This document shows, in pieces, positions 46,800-54,798 of a stretch of 64,000 bases of DNA. The stretch spans positions 124,001 through 188,000 of the forward strand of contig CAVPRR010000005.1 in the NCBI GenBank assembly GCA_963707965.1, given 5' to 3'. Source of the DNA: VRUE01 sp963707965. Its GTDB lineage: Bacteria > Actinomycetota > Thermoleophilia > Solirubrobacterales > 70-9. Below the pieces are notes generated by a model that did no database searches, was not told the origin of the DNA, and saw only the letters and a program-made list of their open reading frames with translations. Numbering within the stretch: position 1 is the first letter of the stretch; every line of letters starts with the position of its first letter. Position numbers and translations under genes: made by a program.

Positions 46800-47540
46800 A
46801 TGCCGACCAACGCTGAGCAGGCACGCGGTGCCATCGAAAACGTCCGCGCGGGGAAGCTGGACCGCCTGGGCGACCGCTATGACCCACACCGTACGGTTCC
46901 CGCCGCAACCTCGCCGGTCGCGTCGATCTCTCGCGGGCGCCACGAGCAGCTTGTCCACCGCGCCCGCTTGCTGGCCTGGCTCGGCATCGGCTGGCACGTT
47001 GCCGAGGCCGCCGTGGCGATTGGAGCGGGAATCGCGGCAACCTCGATCGCCCTGATCGGCTTCGGCGCCGACAGCCTGGTCGAGTCGCTTGCGGGCCTGA
47101 TCGTGGTCTGGCGTTTTGCGAAAGGACGACAGGATTCCGCGCGAGCCGAGCAGCGCGCCCAGCGCTTGATCGGCGCCAGCTTCGGCGTGATCGGCGTCTA
47201 CGTCGGCATAGAGGCGGTTCGTTCGCTCTCGATCGCAACCCACCCCGACGCGAGCTGGGTGGGGATCGGCCTGGCCGCCGTCACCGTGCTCACGATGCCG
47301 CTGCTCGCCAGGGCAAAGGCCCGCGTCGGCGACGAGTTGCACTCTTCGGCCACGGTCAGCGAGGGACGGCAGAACCTGCTCTGCGCGTACCTCTCCGCCG
47401 GGTTGCTGATCGGCCTCGGAGCCAATGCCCTGCTCGGTTGGTGGTGGGCCGATCCGCTTACCGCGCTCGCCATCGCCGCAGTCGCCCTATATGAGGGTCG
47501 CGAAGCCTGGCGAGGGAACGCCTGCTGCGACGCCTGTTGA
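46800..47540 (+). CDS. Cation transporter (CDF-like) fused to the start of a SnoaL-like gene
   Basis: A 246-residue protein with about six membrane helices from residue ~50 on, and CDF-type blocks WHVAEAAVAIGAGIAATSIALIGFGADSLVE and WWWADPLTALAIAAVALYEG. It lacks the usual C-terminal cytoplasmic domain. The first ~28 residues (MPTNAEQARGAIENV) are not part of the transporter; they are the N-terminus of the SnoaL-like protein encoded at 47576. The TGA stop lies inside the second copy of the duplicated leader. Transported ion unknown; the substrate-site residues look like Asp/Glu rather than the usual His/Asp. Confidence 0.8.
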   Translation: MPTNAEQARGAIENVRAGKLDRLGDRYDPHRTVPAATSPVASISRGRHEQLVHRARLLAWLGIGWHVAEAAVAIGAGIAATSIALIGFGADSLVESLAGLIVVWRFAKGRQDSARAEQRAQRLIGASFGVIGVYVGIEAVRSLSIATHPDASWVGIGLAAVTVLTMPLLARAKARVGDELHSSATVSEGRQNLLCAYLSAGLLIGLGANALLGWWWADPLTALAIAAVALYEGREAWRGNACCDAC

Positions 47541-47648
47541 GTTCGGGTGCAAGGAAGGCCATCTAGGCTTCAGCCATGCCGACCAACGCTGAGCAGGCAC
47601 GCGGTGCCATCGAAAACGTCTGCGCGGGGAAGCTGGACCGCCTGGGCC
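47535..47648 (+). repeat. Duplicated leader and 5' end of the SnoaL-like gene
   Basis: This ~114-bp segment (from TGTTGAGTTCGGG to the 24th codon) also occurs at 46488-46517 plus 46788-46871, where the hairpin insertion splits it. The only coding difference seen in the first 24 codons is Arg16 versus Cys16. The two copies flank the transporter body at about 46884-47534. Confidence 0.9.
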
Positions 47649-48007
47649 AGTTCTATGACCGACATTTCCACGACCACGTCAACACGATGGAGTTTCACGG
47701 CCACGAGGGCATCCAGAAGTCGGTTTCCCTCTACCGCCGGCTGTTTTCAGACCTGAGCTTCGTGGTTGACCAGCAGGTCTCGGAGGGAGATTTGGTTTGC
47801 TCGCGCTGGACGCTTCGCGGCACCAATCGCGGTCGGGCGGTGCGCCTGAGCGGGATCACGATCAGCCGCCTCGAGGACGGCAGGATCGTGGAGGACTGGG
47901 GGTCGACCGACAGCGTGGAGCTGCTGCGCCAGCTCGGGGCCTGGCGCTCTCTTCTGGTGATCGTCACCGAGTGGCGTCTGCTGCTCGAGCTTGCACGAGC
48001 GTCATAG
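47576..48007 (+). CDS. SnoaL-like / NTF2-fold protein
   Basis: A 143-residue protein of the SnoaL/ester cyclase type: GKLDRLGQFYDRHFHDHV, FHGHEGIQKSVSLYRRLFSDLSFVVDQQ, SRWTLRGTNRG and ITISRLEDGRIVEDWGSTDSVELLRQLG. The fold forms a cone-shaped pocket; members are hydrolases, cyclases or of unknown use. It is the intact donor of the 5' segment seen at 46800. The C-terminal ~15 residues (ITEWRLLLELARAS-like) extend beyond the fold. Confidence 0.85.
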   Translation: MPTNAEQARGAIENVCAGKLDRLGQFYDRHFHDHVNTMEFHGHEGIQKSVSLYRRLFSDLSFVVDQQVSEGDLVCSRWTLRGTNRGRAVRLSGITISRLEDGRIVEDWGSTDSVELLRQLGAWRSLLVIVTEWRLLLELARAS

Positions 48008-48073
48008 AAGGCGATAGCAGCGGAAACCCTCGGTCTGTCGCAGCGCCCTGGCGCTGCCAGGCGGCGAGGGCTC

Positions 48074-48233
48074 AGCCTGAATCCACCGAAATCGGTGAGG
48101 CTCTCCGCTTCGCAGGCCGAGTCGGGGGACGATTTCCGCTCACCCAGGTAGTGGTGCTACCTGGGTGGAGGGAATTGGCTCCCGGCGAAGGGATGCGAAG
48201 CGGAGAGGCCGGCGAGATCGGGGGATTCAGGCT
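48074..48233. repeat. Stop-codon hairpin element, copy 3
   Basis: A 160-bp copy with termini AGCCTGAATCCACCGA and TCGGGGGATTCAGGCT and the shared apical stem-loop. On the + strand it is bounded by TCA on both sides, and the right-hand TCA is the complement of the TGA stop of the DsrE-like gene. Compared with copy 2, a GGATCC/GGATCC stem pair has become GAATCC/GGATTC, which keeps the pairing. Confidence 0.9.
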
Positions 48234-48580
48234 CAGAACGTCAGCGTCCTCTCTGCCCACAGCACCCAGTCGGTCAGCTCCTCGAGAGTCGAGCGGCGAG
48301 CGCCCTCGACCAGCATTGCCTCCTCGAGGCCGCGCGCGTCCATGCAGGTTCCGCAGCAGGCAACCTCGCCGCGGCGAACCAGCGGCTTGAGCATGCGATC
48401 GAGGTGATAGTGCCCTTCGGGCAGGCGCTGGCCCGCGATCGCGCACATGACCGCGTCGCCGAAGAGAAAGACGCGCAGCTCGACCCCGTCGCGCTTGCTC
48501 AGCGCCGTCGCGAGGCGCAGGGCGTTGTAGGGGCGCTCGCTGCCGTAGGGCTGATCGTTGACGATGACCAGGACGTTCAT
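48233..48580 (-). CDS. DsrE/DsrF-family sulfur-relay-like protein
   Basis: A 115-residue DsrE-fold protein: MNVLVIVNDQPYGSERPYNALRLATAL, VFLFGDAVMCAIAGQ, and the conserved cysteine region GEVACCGTCMDARGL near 75-89, where DsrE-type proteins carry the persulfide-forming Cys. It lies downstream of the MFS and MBL genes on the same strand, its start overlapping the MFS stop by 4 bp. Together they suggest handling of sulfane sulfur. Confidence 0.88.
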   Translation of the reverse strand: MNVLVIVNDQPYGSERPYNALRLATALSKRDGVELRVFLFGDAVMCAIAGQRLPEGHYHLDRMLKPLVRRGEVACCGTCMDARGLEEAMLVEGARRSTLEELTDWVLWAERTLTF

Positions 48581-49903
48581 CGCCGCATTACATCACCGGT
48601 TGGGGAAGCCGTCGTCGGGGTGACACCTCCATCCGGCTGCGCAGAACCCACGGGTGCGGTGCCGCGCGGGTCTCGCCCGGCCGGCATGTCGCGCAGCACC
48701 CAGAGCCCCGAGGCGGCGGTCAGCCCGGCCACGAGCGCGATCGCGCCGCCGTAGCCGAGCGCGTCCGCGGCGACGCCCGCGATCAGGGCGCCGAGCGCGT
48801 AGCCCATGTCGCGCCAGAAGCGATAGACGCCGACCACCGGGGCGCGGGCGACGGGGGAGACCGCGTCGGACATCGCGGCGATCAGCGTCGGGTAGACCAG
48901 CGCGGTCCCGAGGCCCAGCAACGTGGCGGCCCCGACGGCGAGAGCGAAGCCGCCGCCGCTGAGCGCGAGCAGCGCCAGCGCCGCGGCCTGGACCAGCATG
49001 CCGGCGACGATCAGCGGCTTGCGCCCGATCGTGTCCGACCAGTGGCCGGCGCCGATCTGGGCGACGCTCCAGACGCCCGGGTAGACCGCGGCGACGAGCC
49101 CGATCTGGGCGACCCCGGCGCCGTGGGCGGCCAGGAACAGCGGCACGAGCCCCCAGGCGAGGCCGTCGTTGAGGTTGTTGACGAGGCCGGCCTGCGAGCA
49201 GGAGCGCAGGGCCGGCACGCGGTAGGTGGCCTGCGCGAACGCCTCCCGCAGCCGCGGCGGGGTGCCGTCGGCGTCGGGGTGGTGGCGCGCCTGCTCCAGG
49301 GCGACGTGGGCGCCGGTGTCGCGGACGAACAGCACAGAGAGCAGGAACGCCGTCACGGCGATCGCGGCTCCGGCGACGACGAGCGACGTCGCGAGCGGCG
49401 AACTCGGCCGCGAGCCAGCCGCTCAGCCCGGCGGCGAGCGCGACGCCGCCGTAGCCGGCGGCCTCGTTCAGCCCCAGCGCGAGACCGCGACGCCTCGGGC
49501 CGACGAGGTCGATCTTCATCACGACCGTCATCGACCAGGCGAGGCCCTGGTTGACGCCGAGCAGGACGTTGGCGGCGACGATCCAGCCCCAGCTCGGCGC
49601 GACCGCGATCAGCAGCGGCACCGGCAGCGCCACCGCCCAGCCGGCGATCAGCAGCCGCCGCCGGCCGGCGCGCTGCGCCAGCGCACCGGCGCCGAGGTTG
49701 GTCAGCGCCTTGACCAGCCCGAAGGCGACGATGAACGACAGCACCGCGGCGTTGGAGGCGAGGTGGAAGTCGTCGCGCCCGATCAGCGGCAGCGTCGAGC
49801 GCTCCAGGCCGACCATCGCGCCGACGAAGGCGTTGACCGCGACCAGCAGCGAGAACTGCGCGAGGTTCTCGCGCAGCCCGAGCTCGACCCGCCGAGCGCT
49901 CAC
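48577..49903 (-). CDS. MFS transporter (apparent frameshift near 49402)
   Basis: Two frames join to one ~440-residue major facilitator. The N-terminal half (49903 to ~49402) holds SLLVAVNAFVGAMVGLERSTLPLIG and five or six helices. The C-terminal half continues one frame over with LVNNLNDGLAWGLVPLFLAAHG and GHWSDTIGRKPLIVAG, the MFS loop motif. One surplus base in GCCGAGTTCGCC accounts for the break. As a member of the persulfide locus it might export a sulfur compound; that is inference. If the break is real, the gene is dead. Confidence 0.8.
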
Positions 49904-49910
49904 CGCCGCC

Positions 49911-50678
49911 TCAGGGGCTGGCGACCAGCGGGCGGCCAGCGCGGTTGGCGGCGACGATCGCCGCCTGCTGCTCGGGGGCCGGCGGGATGTCCTCGGTCAG
50001 GGCGGCGACGAACTCCTCCTCGGAGGAGAACCGCAGCGCGGTGTTGTGGCGGCGCTCGAAGCCGATGCTGGAGATCGGGTTGGCCGAGAGGCCGCGCCCG
50101 CAGACCGAGCCGGAGTAGTGCGAGGGGTAGAGCACCAGGTGGTCGGGCAGCGCGAGCAGCCGCTCGGTCAGCGACCGGTAGAGCGTTCGCGCCATCTCCT
50201 CGACGGTGTGCTCGCCGTCCGGCGTGCAGGTCCGGCCGCCCGGCGTCGCCGACCAGCAGCGCGTCGCCGGTCAGCACCAGCCAGGGCTCATCGGCGCGGC
50301 GGCGGTCGGTGACGAGGTAGGCGTGGTGCGCCAGCGCGTGCCCGGGCGTCGCGATCGCCTCGATCTCGGTGTTGCCGAGCTTCACGACCTCGCCGTCGGC
50401 AAGCGCGTGGTGGTCGAACTCGACGCCGGCGCCGGCCGGCAGGTAGGCGCGGCGCGCCGGTGCGCTCGACCAGCGCCGGCAGCCCGGAGACGTGGTCGGC
50501 CTGCACGTGCGTGTCGAGGACGGCGACGATCGGGATGCCCTGGGCCTCGGCCAGGGCGATGTAGTCGCTCGACCAGGTCGACGTGGGGGTCGACGACCGC
50601 GAGCTGGCCGTGGCTGGCGCAGCCGAGCAGGTATGAGGCGCACGCCGTCTCGTCGTTGAGGAGCTGTCGGAAGAACAT
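49911..50678 (-). CDS. MBL-fold hydrolase, persulfide dioxygenase-like (three apparent frameshifts)
   Basis: Reading across breaks near 50569, 50456 and 50222 gives one ~255-residue metallo-beta-lactamase-fold protein. It begins MFFRQLLNDETACASYLLG and AVVDPHVD, continues with the metal motif LDTHVQADHVSG, then FDHHALADGEVV, ATPGHALAHHAYLV, LTGDALLVGDAGRPDL and LYPSHYSGSVCGRGLS. These are the landmarks of ETHE1-like persulfide dioxygenases. Each break is cured by dropping one base. It is divergent from the ArsR-rhodanese gene and followed by the MFS gene. Confidence 0.8.
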
Positions 50679-50712
50679 CGTGAGCCTCCAGATCCGAATC
50701 GCCGGGTAGGGC

Positions 50713-50744
50713 TTGACAAGCTATCAAGTGTTCTATTGAATAGC
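50713..50744 (+). promoter_or_regulatory. Promoter/operator of the ArsR-rhodanese gene
   Basis: TTGACA (50713-50718) is followed by AGCTATCAAGTGTTCTATTG and AATAGC. GCTAT and ATAGC with inner CAA and TTG form an imperfect palindrome of about 25 bp, a plausible ArsR-type site. The ATG at 50750 has no ribosome-binding purine run, so the transcript may be leaderless. The site lies between the divergent MBL and ArsR genes and could control both. Confidence 0.5.
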
Positions 50745-50749
50745 AAAAT

Positions 50750-51406
50750 ATGGCATCCAGCAACGCCAAGCAGGCCCTGTTCGAGGCGATCGCGCTGATG
50801 GGCAAGGCATTTGCCAGCCCGCGCCGGCTCGAGCTGCTCGACCTGCTGGCGCAGGCGCCGCGCAGCGTCGAAGAGCTCGCCGCGGAGAGCGGCCAGTCGA
50901 CGGCCAACGCCTCCCAGCACCTGCAGGCGCTCCACGCGGCCGGGATGGTCACGCGCACGCGCGAAGGCACGCGGGTGCGCTACGCGCTCGCCGGCGAGGA
51001 GGCCCTGCGCCTCTGGCTCGCCCTGCGCGACGCCTCGGCGGCGCGGCTGGCCGAGGTCGAGCGCGCCGCGCACGACTACCTCGGCGAGGACGTCGAGACG
51101 ATCGGGCGCGAGGACCTGCGCGAACGGCTGGCGCGCGGCGACGTCGTGCTCGTCGACGTGCGGCCGCCGGAGGAGTTCGCCGCCGGCCACATCGAGGGAG
51201 CGCGCTCGATCCCGCTCGCCGAGCTCGAGCGCCGGCTGGCCGAGCTTCCACCCGACCGCGAGATCGTCGCCTACTGCCGCGGACCGTTCTGCGCCTACGC
51301 GCACGAGGCGGTCCGCCGGCTCAACGACGCCGGCCGCACGGCCCGCCGTCTCGAGGACGGCTGGCCCGAATGGCGGCTGGCGCACCCCAGCTCGCAGCGC
51401 CCCTAA
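50750..51406 (+). CDS. ArsR-type regulator fused to a rhodanese domain
   Basis: The 218-residue protein has an N-terminal ArsR winged helix (FASPRRLELLDLLAQAPRSVEELA, TANASQHLQALHAAGMV) and a C-terminal rhodanese domain. The latter has LVDVRPPEEFAAGHIEGARSIPL and the active loop IVAYCRGPFCAYAHEAV, with its catalytic Cys. The rhodanese Cys can carry a persulfide, so the fusion is a likely sulfane-sulfur sensor-repressor. It stands opposite the MBL hydrolase and upstream of a DsrE-like gene. Confidence 0.93.
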   Translation: MASSNAKQALFEAIALMGKAFASPRRLELLDLLAQAPRSVEELAAESGQSTANASQHLQALHAAGMVTRTREGTRVRYALAGEEALRLWLALRDASAARLAEVERAAHDYLGEDVETIGREDLRERLARGDVVLVDVRPPEEFAAGHIEGARSIPLAELERRLAELPPDREIVAYCRGPFCAYAHEAVRRLNDAGRTARRLEDGWPEWRLAHPSSQRP

Positions 51407-51469
51407 TAACTCGACCCCTAAGTAACTCGCAGTGCCCCTGACAAAGAAACGAACGCGGAGGAGGATGAG

Positions 51470-51844
51470 ATGGCAGATCAATCCGGCAAGGTCGTGATCA
51501 ACCTGGCCACCGGCCACGAGGACGCCGATCGTGTGACGGTCGCGCTCCTGGTGGCAGCGGCGGCTGTCGATCGAGGCAGACCGGTTGCCCTGTTCGCCAC
51601 CAAGGAGGCCGTGCGCCTGGGGCTCCCGGGCTACGCGGATGCCATCCAATCGGCGGGGGCGCCTCCGGTCAGCGGGTTGTTCGAGCAATTCCTCAGCGGC
51701 GGCGGCGAGCTGCTCGTGTGCCCGATCTGCTTCGCGGCGCGCGGCCTCGACGAGGGGTCCCTGATCGAGAAAGCCCGGCTGGCGGGCGCGACCCCGCTGT
51801 GGGAGTGGATCGGCGATGGCGATGCCACGGTCTTCAGCTACTGA
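51470..51844 (+). CDS. DsrE-family protein
   Basis: A 124-residue DsrE-fold protein: KVVINLATGHEDADRVTVALLVAAAAV, GRPVALFATKEAVRLGLPG, and a conserved CPICFAARGL (near 84-93) with two cysteines. The second is where DsrE relatives carry sulfur. A GGAGGA run precedes the ATG. The 3' end overlaps the next gene by 29 bp. It is the second DsrE-type gene of this locus. Confidence 0.88.
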   Translation: MADQSGKVVINLATGHEDADRVTVALLVAAAAVDRGRPVALFATKEAVRLGLPGYADAIQSAGAPPVSGLFEQFLSGGGELLVCPICFAARGLDEGSLIEKARLAGATPLWEWIGDGDATVFSY

Positions 51845-52616
51845 GGCGGCGCAATCGAACGCTCGCCGCTCGAAGCGCGCGCCCGCCACCCTCGTGGAGG
51901 CTGTGGAGCGCGAAGCGGAGCTGCCATCCGGGGCCGCGGAGCGGTTCTCGGGCTACGGGGTGATGGGAATGCCGTTCCGCTCGGGCCATGTGCTTGGCAT
52001 GCGGCGGTTCCCGGCGTCCTCGATCGGCCCCGGATACAGGTCCGTGTGGCATCGAGATCCGAGCGGGCGATGGACCTTCTACCAGGACCAGCCGGCGGAG
52101 CTTGCCTGCACCCGCTACTTCGGCGCCGAGGTCGACGAGGTGCGCGAGGGGCCGGTGCGGATCGATTGGACCGGCTCTCATCGCTTCGAGGTCCACACGG
52201 GTGAGGGCGCTCTGGAGTGGGAGGTGGAATTGGACTCGACTCCGGTGACGCACCTCTTCAACGCGGTCGGCTCGTTGCTTCCGCTCCGTGCCTGGCGCGC
52301 CCGCCCGGTGCTGGCCGTCATGTCGCGGGTCGCCGGCCCGGCGCTGCGCGCGGGCCGTGTGCGTCTGACGGGCCTGGCGCCGAACGGCCAGAGGTTCGTG
52401 GCCAACCCGCTGACCATGTGGGTGGCCAGCGGGCGCGCCCGCATCGGCGGGGTCGACCTCGGCGAGTCCGGGCCCGCTCCGGATCAGGCCCAGCTGCGGG
52501 ACTTCGCCATCCCCCAGCGGGGGCTGTTCGTACTGGGCCGCGCCTTCTTCACCGATCCGGCCGGGGATGGAGACGGCAGGAAAGACCAATGGCGTCCAGC
52601 ACATACCAGCCCGTAA
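51816..52616 (+). CDS. Conserved-looking protein of unknown function
   Basis: A 266-residue soluble protein without signal peptide or clear membrane segment. It is rich in Trp/Arg and beta-type strands (GYRSVWHRDPSGRWTFYQD, IDWTGSHRFEVHTGEGALEWEVELDS), somewhat like lipocalin-type CrtC/hydroxyneurosporene proteins, but no catalytic motif is clear. It starts inside the DsrE gene (29-bp overlap), so it is translated with it. I do not assign a function. Confidence 0.7.
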   Translation: MAMPRSSATEAAQSNARRSKRAPATLVEAVEREAELPSGAAERFSGYGVMGMPFRSGHVLGMRRFPASSIGPGYRSVWHRDPSGRWTFYQDQPAELACTRYFGAEVDEVREGPVRIDWTGSHRFEVHTGEGALEWEVELDSTPVTHLFNAVGSLLPLRAWRARPVLAVMSRVAGPALRAGRVRLTGLAPNGQRFVANPLTMWVASGRARIGGVDLGESGPAPDQAQLRDFAIPQRGLFVLGRAFFTDPAGDGDGRKDQWRPAHTSP

Positions 52617-52643
52617 TCACCCTGACAGGAAGGACTCATCCGA

Positions 52644-53423
52644 ATGACCACCACTGAACGCCAGCTCAACACCGCCGACCTCACCGAGCGCGTCAAGGGC
52701 ATGTACCAGGAGGTCGCCCTGCACCCCGACCACGAGTTCCACTTCGAGACGGGACGGGCGCTGGCAGAGCGCCTCGGCTATCCGGTCGCCGACCTCGACC
52801 GCATCCCGGCCGCGGCGATCGACTCCTTCGCGGGCGTCGGCTACTTCCTCGACCTGGCAGCGATCGCGCCCGGCGAGGTCGTGCTCGACCTCGGCAGCGG
52901 ATCGGGGACCGATGCCTTCCTCGCCGCGCTCGCCGCGGGCGAGGCGGGGAGTGTGATCGGCATCGACATGACCGCCGAGCAGCTGACCAAGGCCACCGAC
53001 CTCGCGGCGGACGCCGGCATCGCCAACGCCGAGTTCCGCAAGGGCCAGATCGAGGACCCCCCGGTCGACCCCGGCTCGATCGACTGCGTGATCTCCAACG
53101 GCGTCGTCAACCTCTCGCCCGACAAGCCCGCCGTCTTCGCTGCCGCGGCGGTGGCACTGCGGCCGGGTGGGCGGCTCGCGATCGCCGACATCGTCACCGC
53201 CACGCAGCTCCCCGAGGGCGTCACCTGCGATGCCTCCCTGTGGGCGGCGTGCATCGGCGGCGCCATGCAGCGCGACCTCTATCTGGAGACGATCGAGGCG
53301 GCTGGCTTCGAGATCGCCGAGGTCCGCGAGAACGACCAGTACCGCTTCATCTCCGACCGCGCCGACAACGCCACCCGCAAATACGGAGTGACCAGCATCT
53401 CCCTGCTTGCCCGCCGACGCTAG
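52644..53423 (+). CDS. Class I SAM-dependent methyltransferase, ArsM-like
   Basis: A 259-residue methyltransferase with motif I VVLDLGSGSGTDAFLAAL near 79-96, IGIDMTAEQL, and ArsM-style blocks DCVISNGVVNLSPDK and GGRLAIADIV. In arsenite methyltransferases the ISN is followed by Cys; here it is Gly, and the N-terminal Cys pair is not seen, although VTCDASLWAACIGGA keeps the later cysteines. It may act on another thiol-bound or metalloid substrate. It follows the unknown gene by 27 bp. Confidence 0.85.
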   Translation: MTTTERQLNTADLTERVKGMYQEVALHPDHEFHFETGRALAERLGYPVADLDRIPAAAIDSFAGVGYFLDLAAIAPGEVVLDLGSGSGTDAFLAALAAGEAGSVIGIDMTAEQLTKATDLAADAGIANAEFRKGQIEDPPVDPGSIDCVISNGVVNLSPDKPAVFAAAAVALRPGGRLAIADIVTATQLPEGVTCDASLWAACIGGAMQRDLYLETIEAAGFEIAEVRENDQYRFISDRADNATRKYGVTSISLLARRR

Positions 53424-53550
53424 CTGGCTGAGCACGAGGGGGCAGGGTCGGGCGCGGGGAAAACGGCTCTCGTTGTCGCTGTATGAGCTGTTCGACAGGG
53501 CCCAGCAGGCCGATGCCAGGTTCCGTCGTCAATCCGCCTGAGCTGAAGCC

Positions 53551-54171
53551 CTACCCTCCTGAAGAGTCGGCTGCCTCTCGCAGCACGCTGGGTACAGCGT
53601 GCCCGCCAGGGCGGGAGACGTCCTCCGGCCAGCTCGCAACCTCCTGCTCTGCCCAGGTGGCCCAGCGGATGACCGTCCCGGTCTGCTCCCACATGAACTT
53701 GAAGACGAGGGCGTTGACGTGGAGCCGGTCGGGGAAGGGGCCGCCGGTCAGCGCGAGCTCGGCCGCGAGTGCGGCGTGCTCTTCCCGCGTCCGCTCGGCT
53801 TCCTCCCGGATCGATTCGAGCGTCGCAAGCAACTGCTCCTTCGTGCCCTGCTCGGCGAAGAGCACCTTGACGGCTCCCTCGAACTCAACGAGGGGTGCGT
53901 GGCCCGGCTCGGAGAGCCAGCGCCGCAGCGCCCGCCGCCCCTTGTCGGTGATCTCATAGACGGTGCGCGGCCGTCGCCCTGTGTACTCACGCGTTGCGGT
54001 CGCGAGTCCGTGGGCGACGAGCTTCTTCGGCTCGTCGTAGATCTTGCTTTCGGCCCGGGGCCAGTAGTGACGGGTGCTGCGCTGCATCTGGCGTGCGAGC
54101 TCGTAGGCCGACCAGCGCCGCAGGGCGAGATGACCCAGAATCACGTATGACGTAGTCGTCAGCTTCGGCAC
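53551..54171 (-). CDS. PadR-family transcriptional regulator
   Basis: A 206-residue protein with the PadR winged helix (TTSYVILGHLALRRWSAYELARQMQ, YDEPKKLVAHGLATATREYTGRRPRTVYEITDKGRRAL) and a C-terminal Vir-like helical dimer domain (ESIREEAERTREEHAALAAEL). The ATG at 54171 abuts a segment with two direct repeats of GATCCTCCC..AAGGAG (54178-54215), which overlap the promoter of the divergent GNAT gene and are likely operator sites. Confidence 0.9.
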   Translation of the reverse strand: MPKLTTTSYVILGHLALRRWSAYELARQMQRSTRHYWPRAESKIYDEPKKLVAHGLATATREYTGRRPRTVYEITDKGRRALRRWLSEPGHAPLVEFEGAVKVLFAEQGTKEQLLATLESIREEAERTREEHAALAAELALTGGPFPDRLHVNALVFKFMWEQTGTVIRWATWAEQEVASWPEDVSRPGGHAVPSVLREAADSSGG

Positions 54172-54172
54172 T

Positions 54173-54199
54173 TGACAGATCCTCCCAAGGAGAGTAAAG
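54173..54199 (+). promoter_or_regulatory. Promoter with direct-repeat operator, GNAT/cupin operon
   Basis: TTGACA (54173-54178), a 17-bp spacer and TAAAGA form a good sigma-70-type promoter directed to the + strand. The words GATCCTCCCAAGGAG and GATCCTCCCTTAAGGAG occur in tandem across it, suggesting control by the divergent PadR regulator. Confidence 0.65.
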
Positions 54200-54228
54200 A
54201 TCCTCCCTTAAGGAGTATAAGCCGAGTC

Positions 54229-54789
54229 GTGGACCGACCCAAATACCAAACCGCTTTGGCGACTTCTGTCCGCAGCGCCCGCTTGGACGAGGTCGACGAG
54301 GTCGCGCGGCTGCTGGGCGAGGTCTACGGCGAGTTTCGGGTGCACTTTTCGATCGCTGCCTGGGAGCACTACCTTGGCGAGATCGTCGACGTCCGCGGTC
54401 GCCTGGCCGACTCGGAGCTGATCGTCGCCGAGCGAGAGGGATGTCTTGTCGGGACGATCGGCTTTTTCCCGGACGCGTCGCGCTCCTCGCTCGAGGCCTG
54501 GCCGGCGGGCTGGGTGTCGATCCGGACCCTGGGAGTGCTCGACGACGCACGCAGGCAGGGTGTCGGCGAGGCACTCGTGCGCGAGTGCCTGCAGCGGGCG
54601 CGCCAGCGCGGTGCTCTCGCTGCCGGTCTGCACACCGCCCCATACCTGGCTGCCGCCACCCGCCTGTACGAGCGGCTCGGCTTTCGTCGTGCTCCCGAAT
54701 TCGACATCGAGATCGGCGAGATGTTCACCGGCCTGGCCCTGCCCGCCGACGCGAGCTGGCAGGCAAAGGCATTCCAACTCGACCTGTAG
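54229..54789 (+). CDS. GNAT-family acetyltransferase
   Basis: A 186-residue GNAT with the acetyl-CoA loop block SIRTLGVLDDARRQGVGEALVRECLQRARQRG (motif A R-x-x-G-V-G) and the later ATRLYERLGFRRAPEFDI. The substrate is unknown. I use the GTG at 54229, preceded by AAGGAG; the longer reading to 54172 would begin inside the promoter. It is followed after 9 bp by a cupin gene. Confidence 0.85.
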   Translation: MDRPKYQTALATSVRSARLDEVDEVARLLGEVYGEFRVHFSIAAWEHYLGEIVDVRGRLADSELIVAEREGCLVGTIGFFPDASRSSLEAWPAGWVSIRTLGVLDDARRQGVGEALVRECLQRARQRGALAAGLHTAPYLAAATRLYERLGFRRAPEFDIEIGEMFTGLALPADASWQAKAFQLDL

Positions 54790-54798
54790 GAGGCTGAC

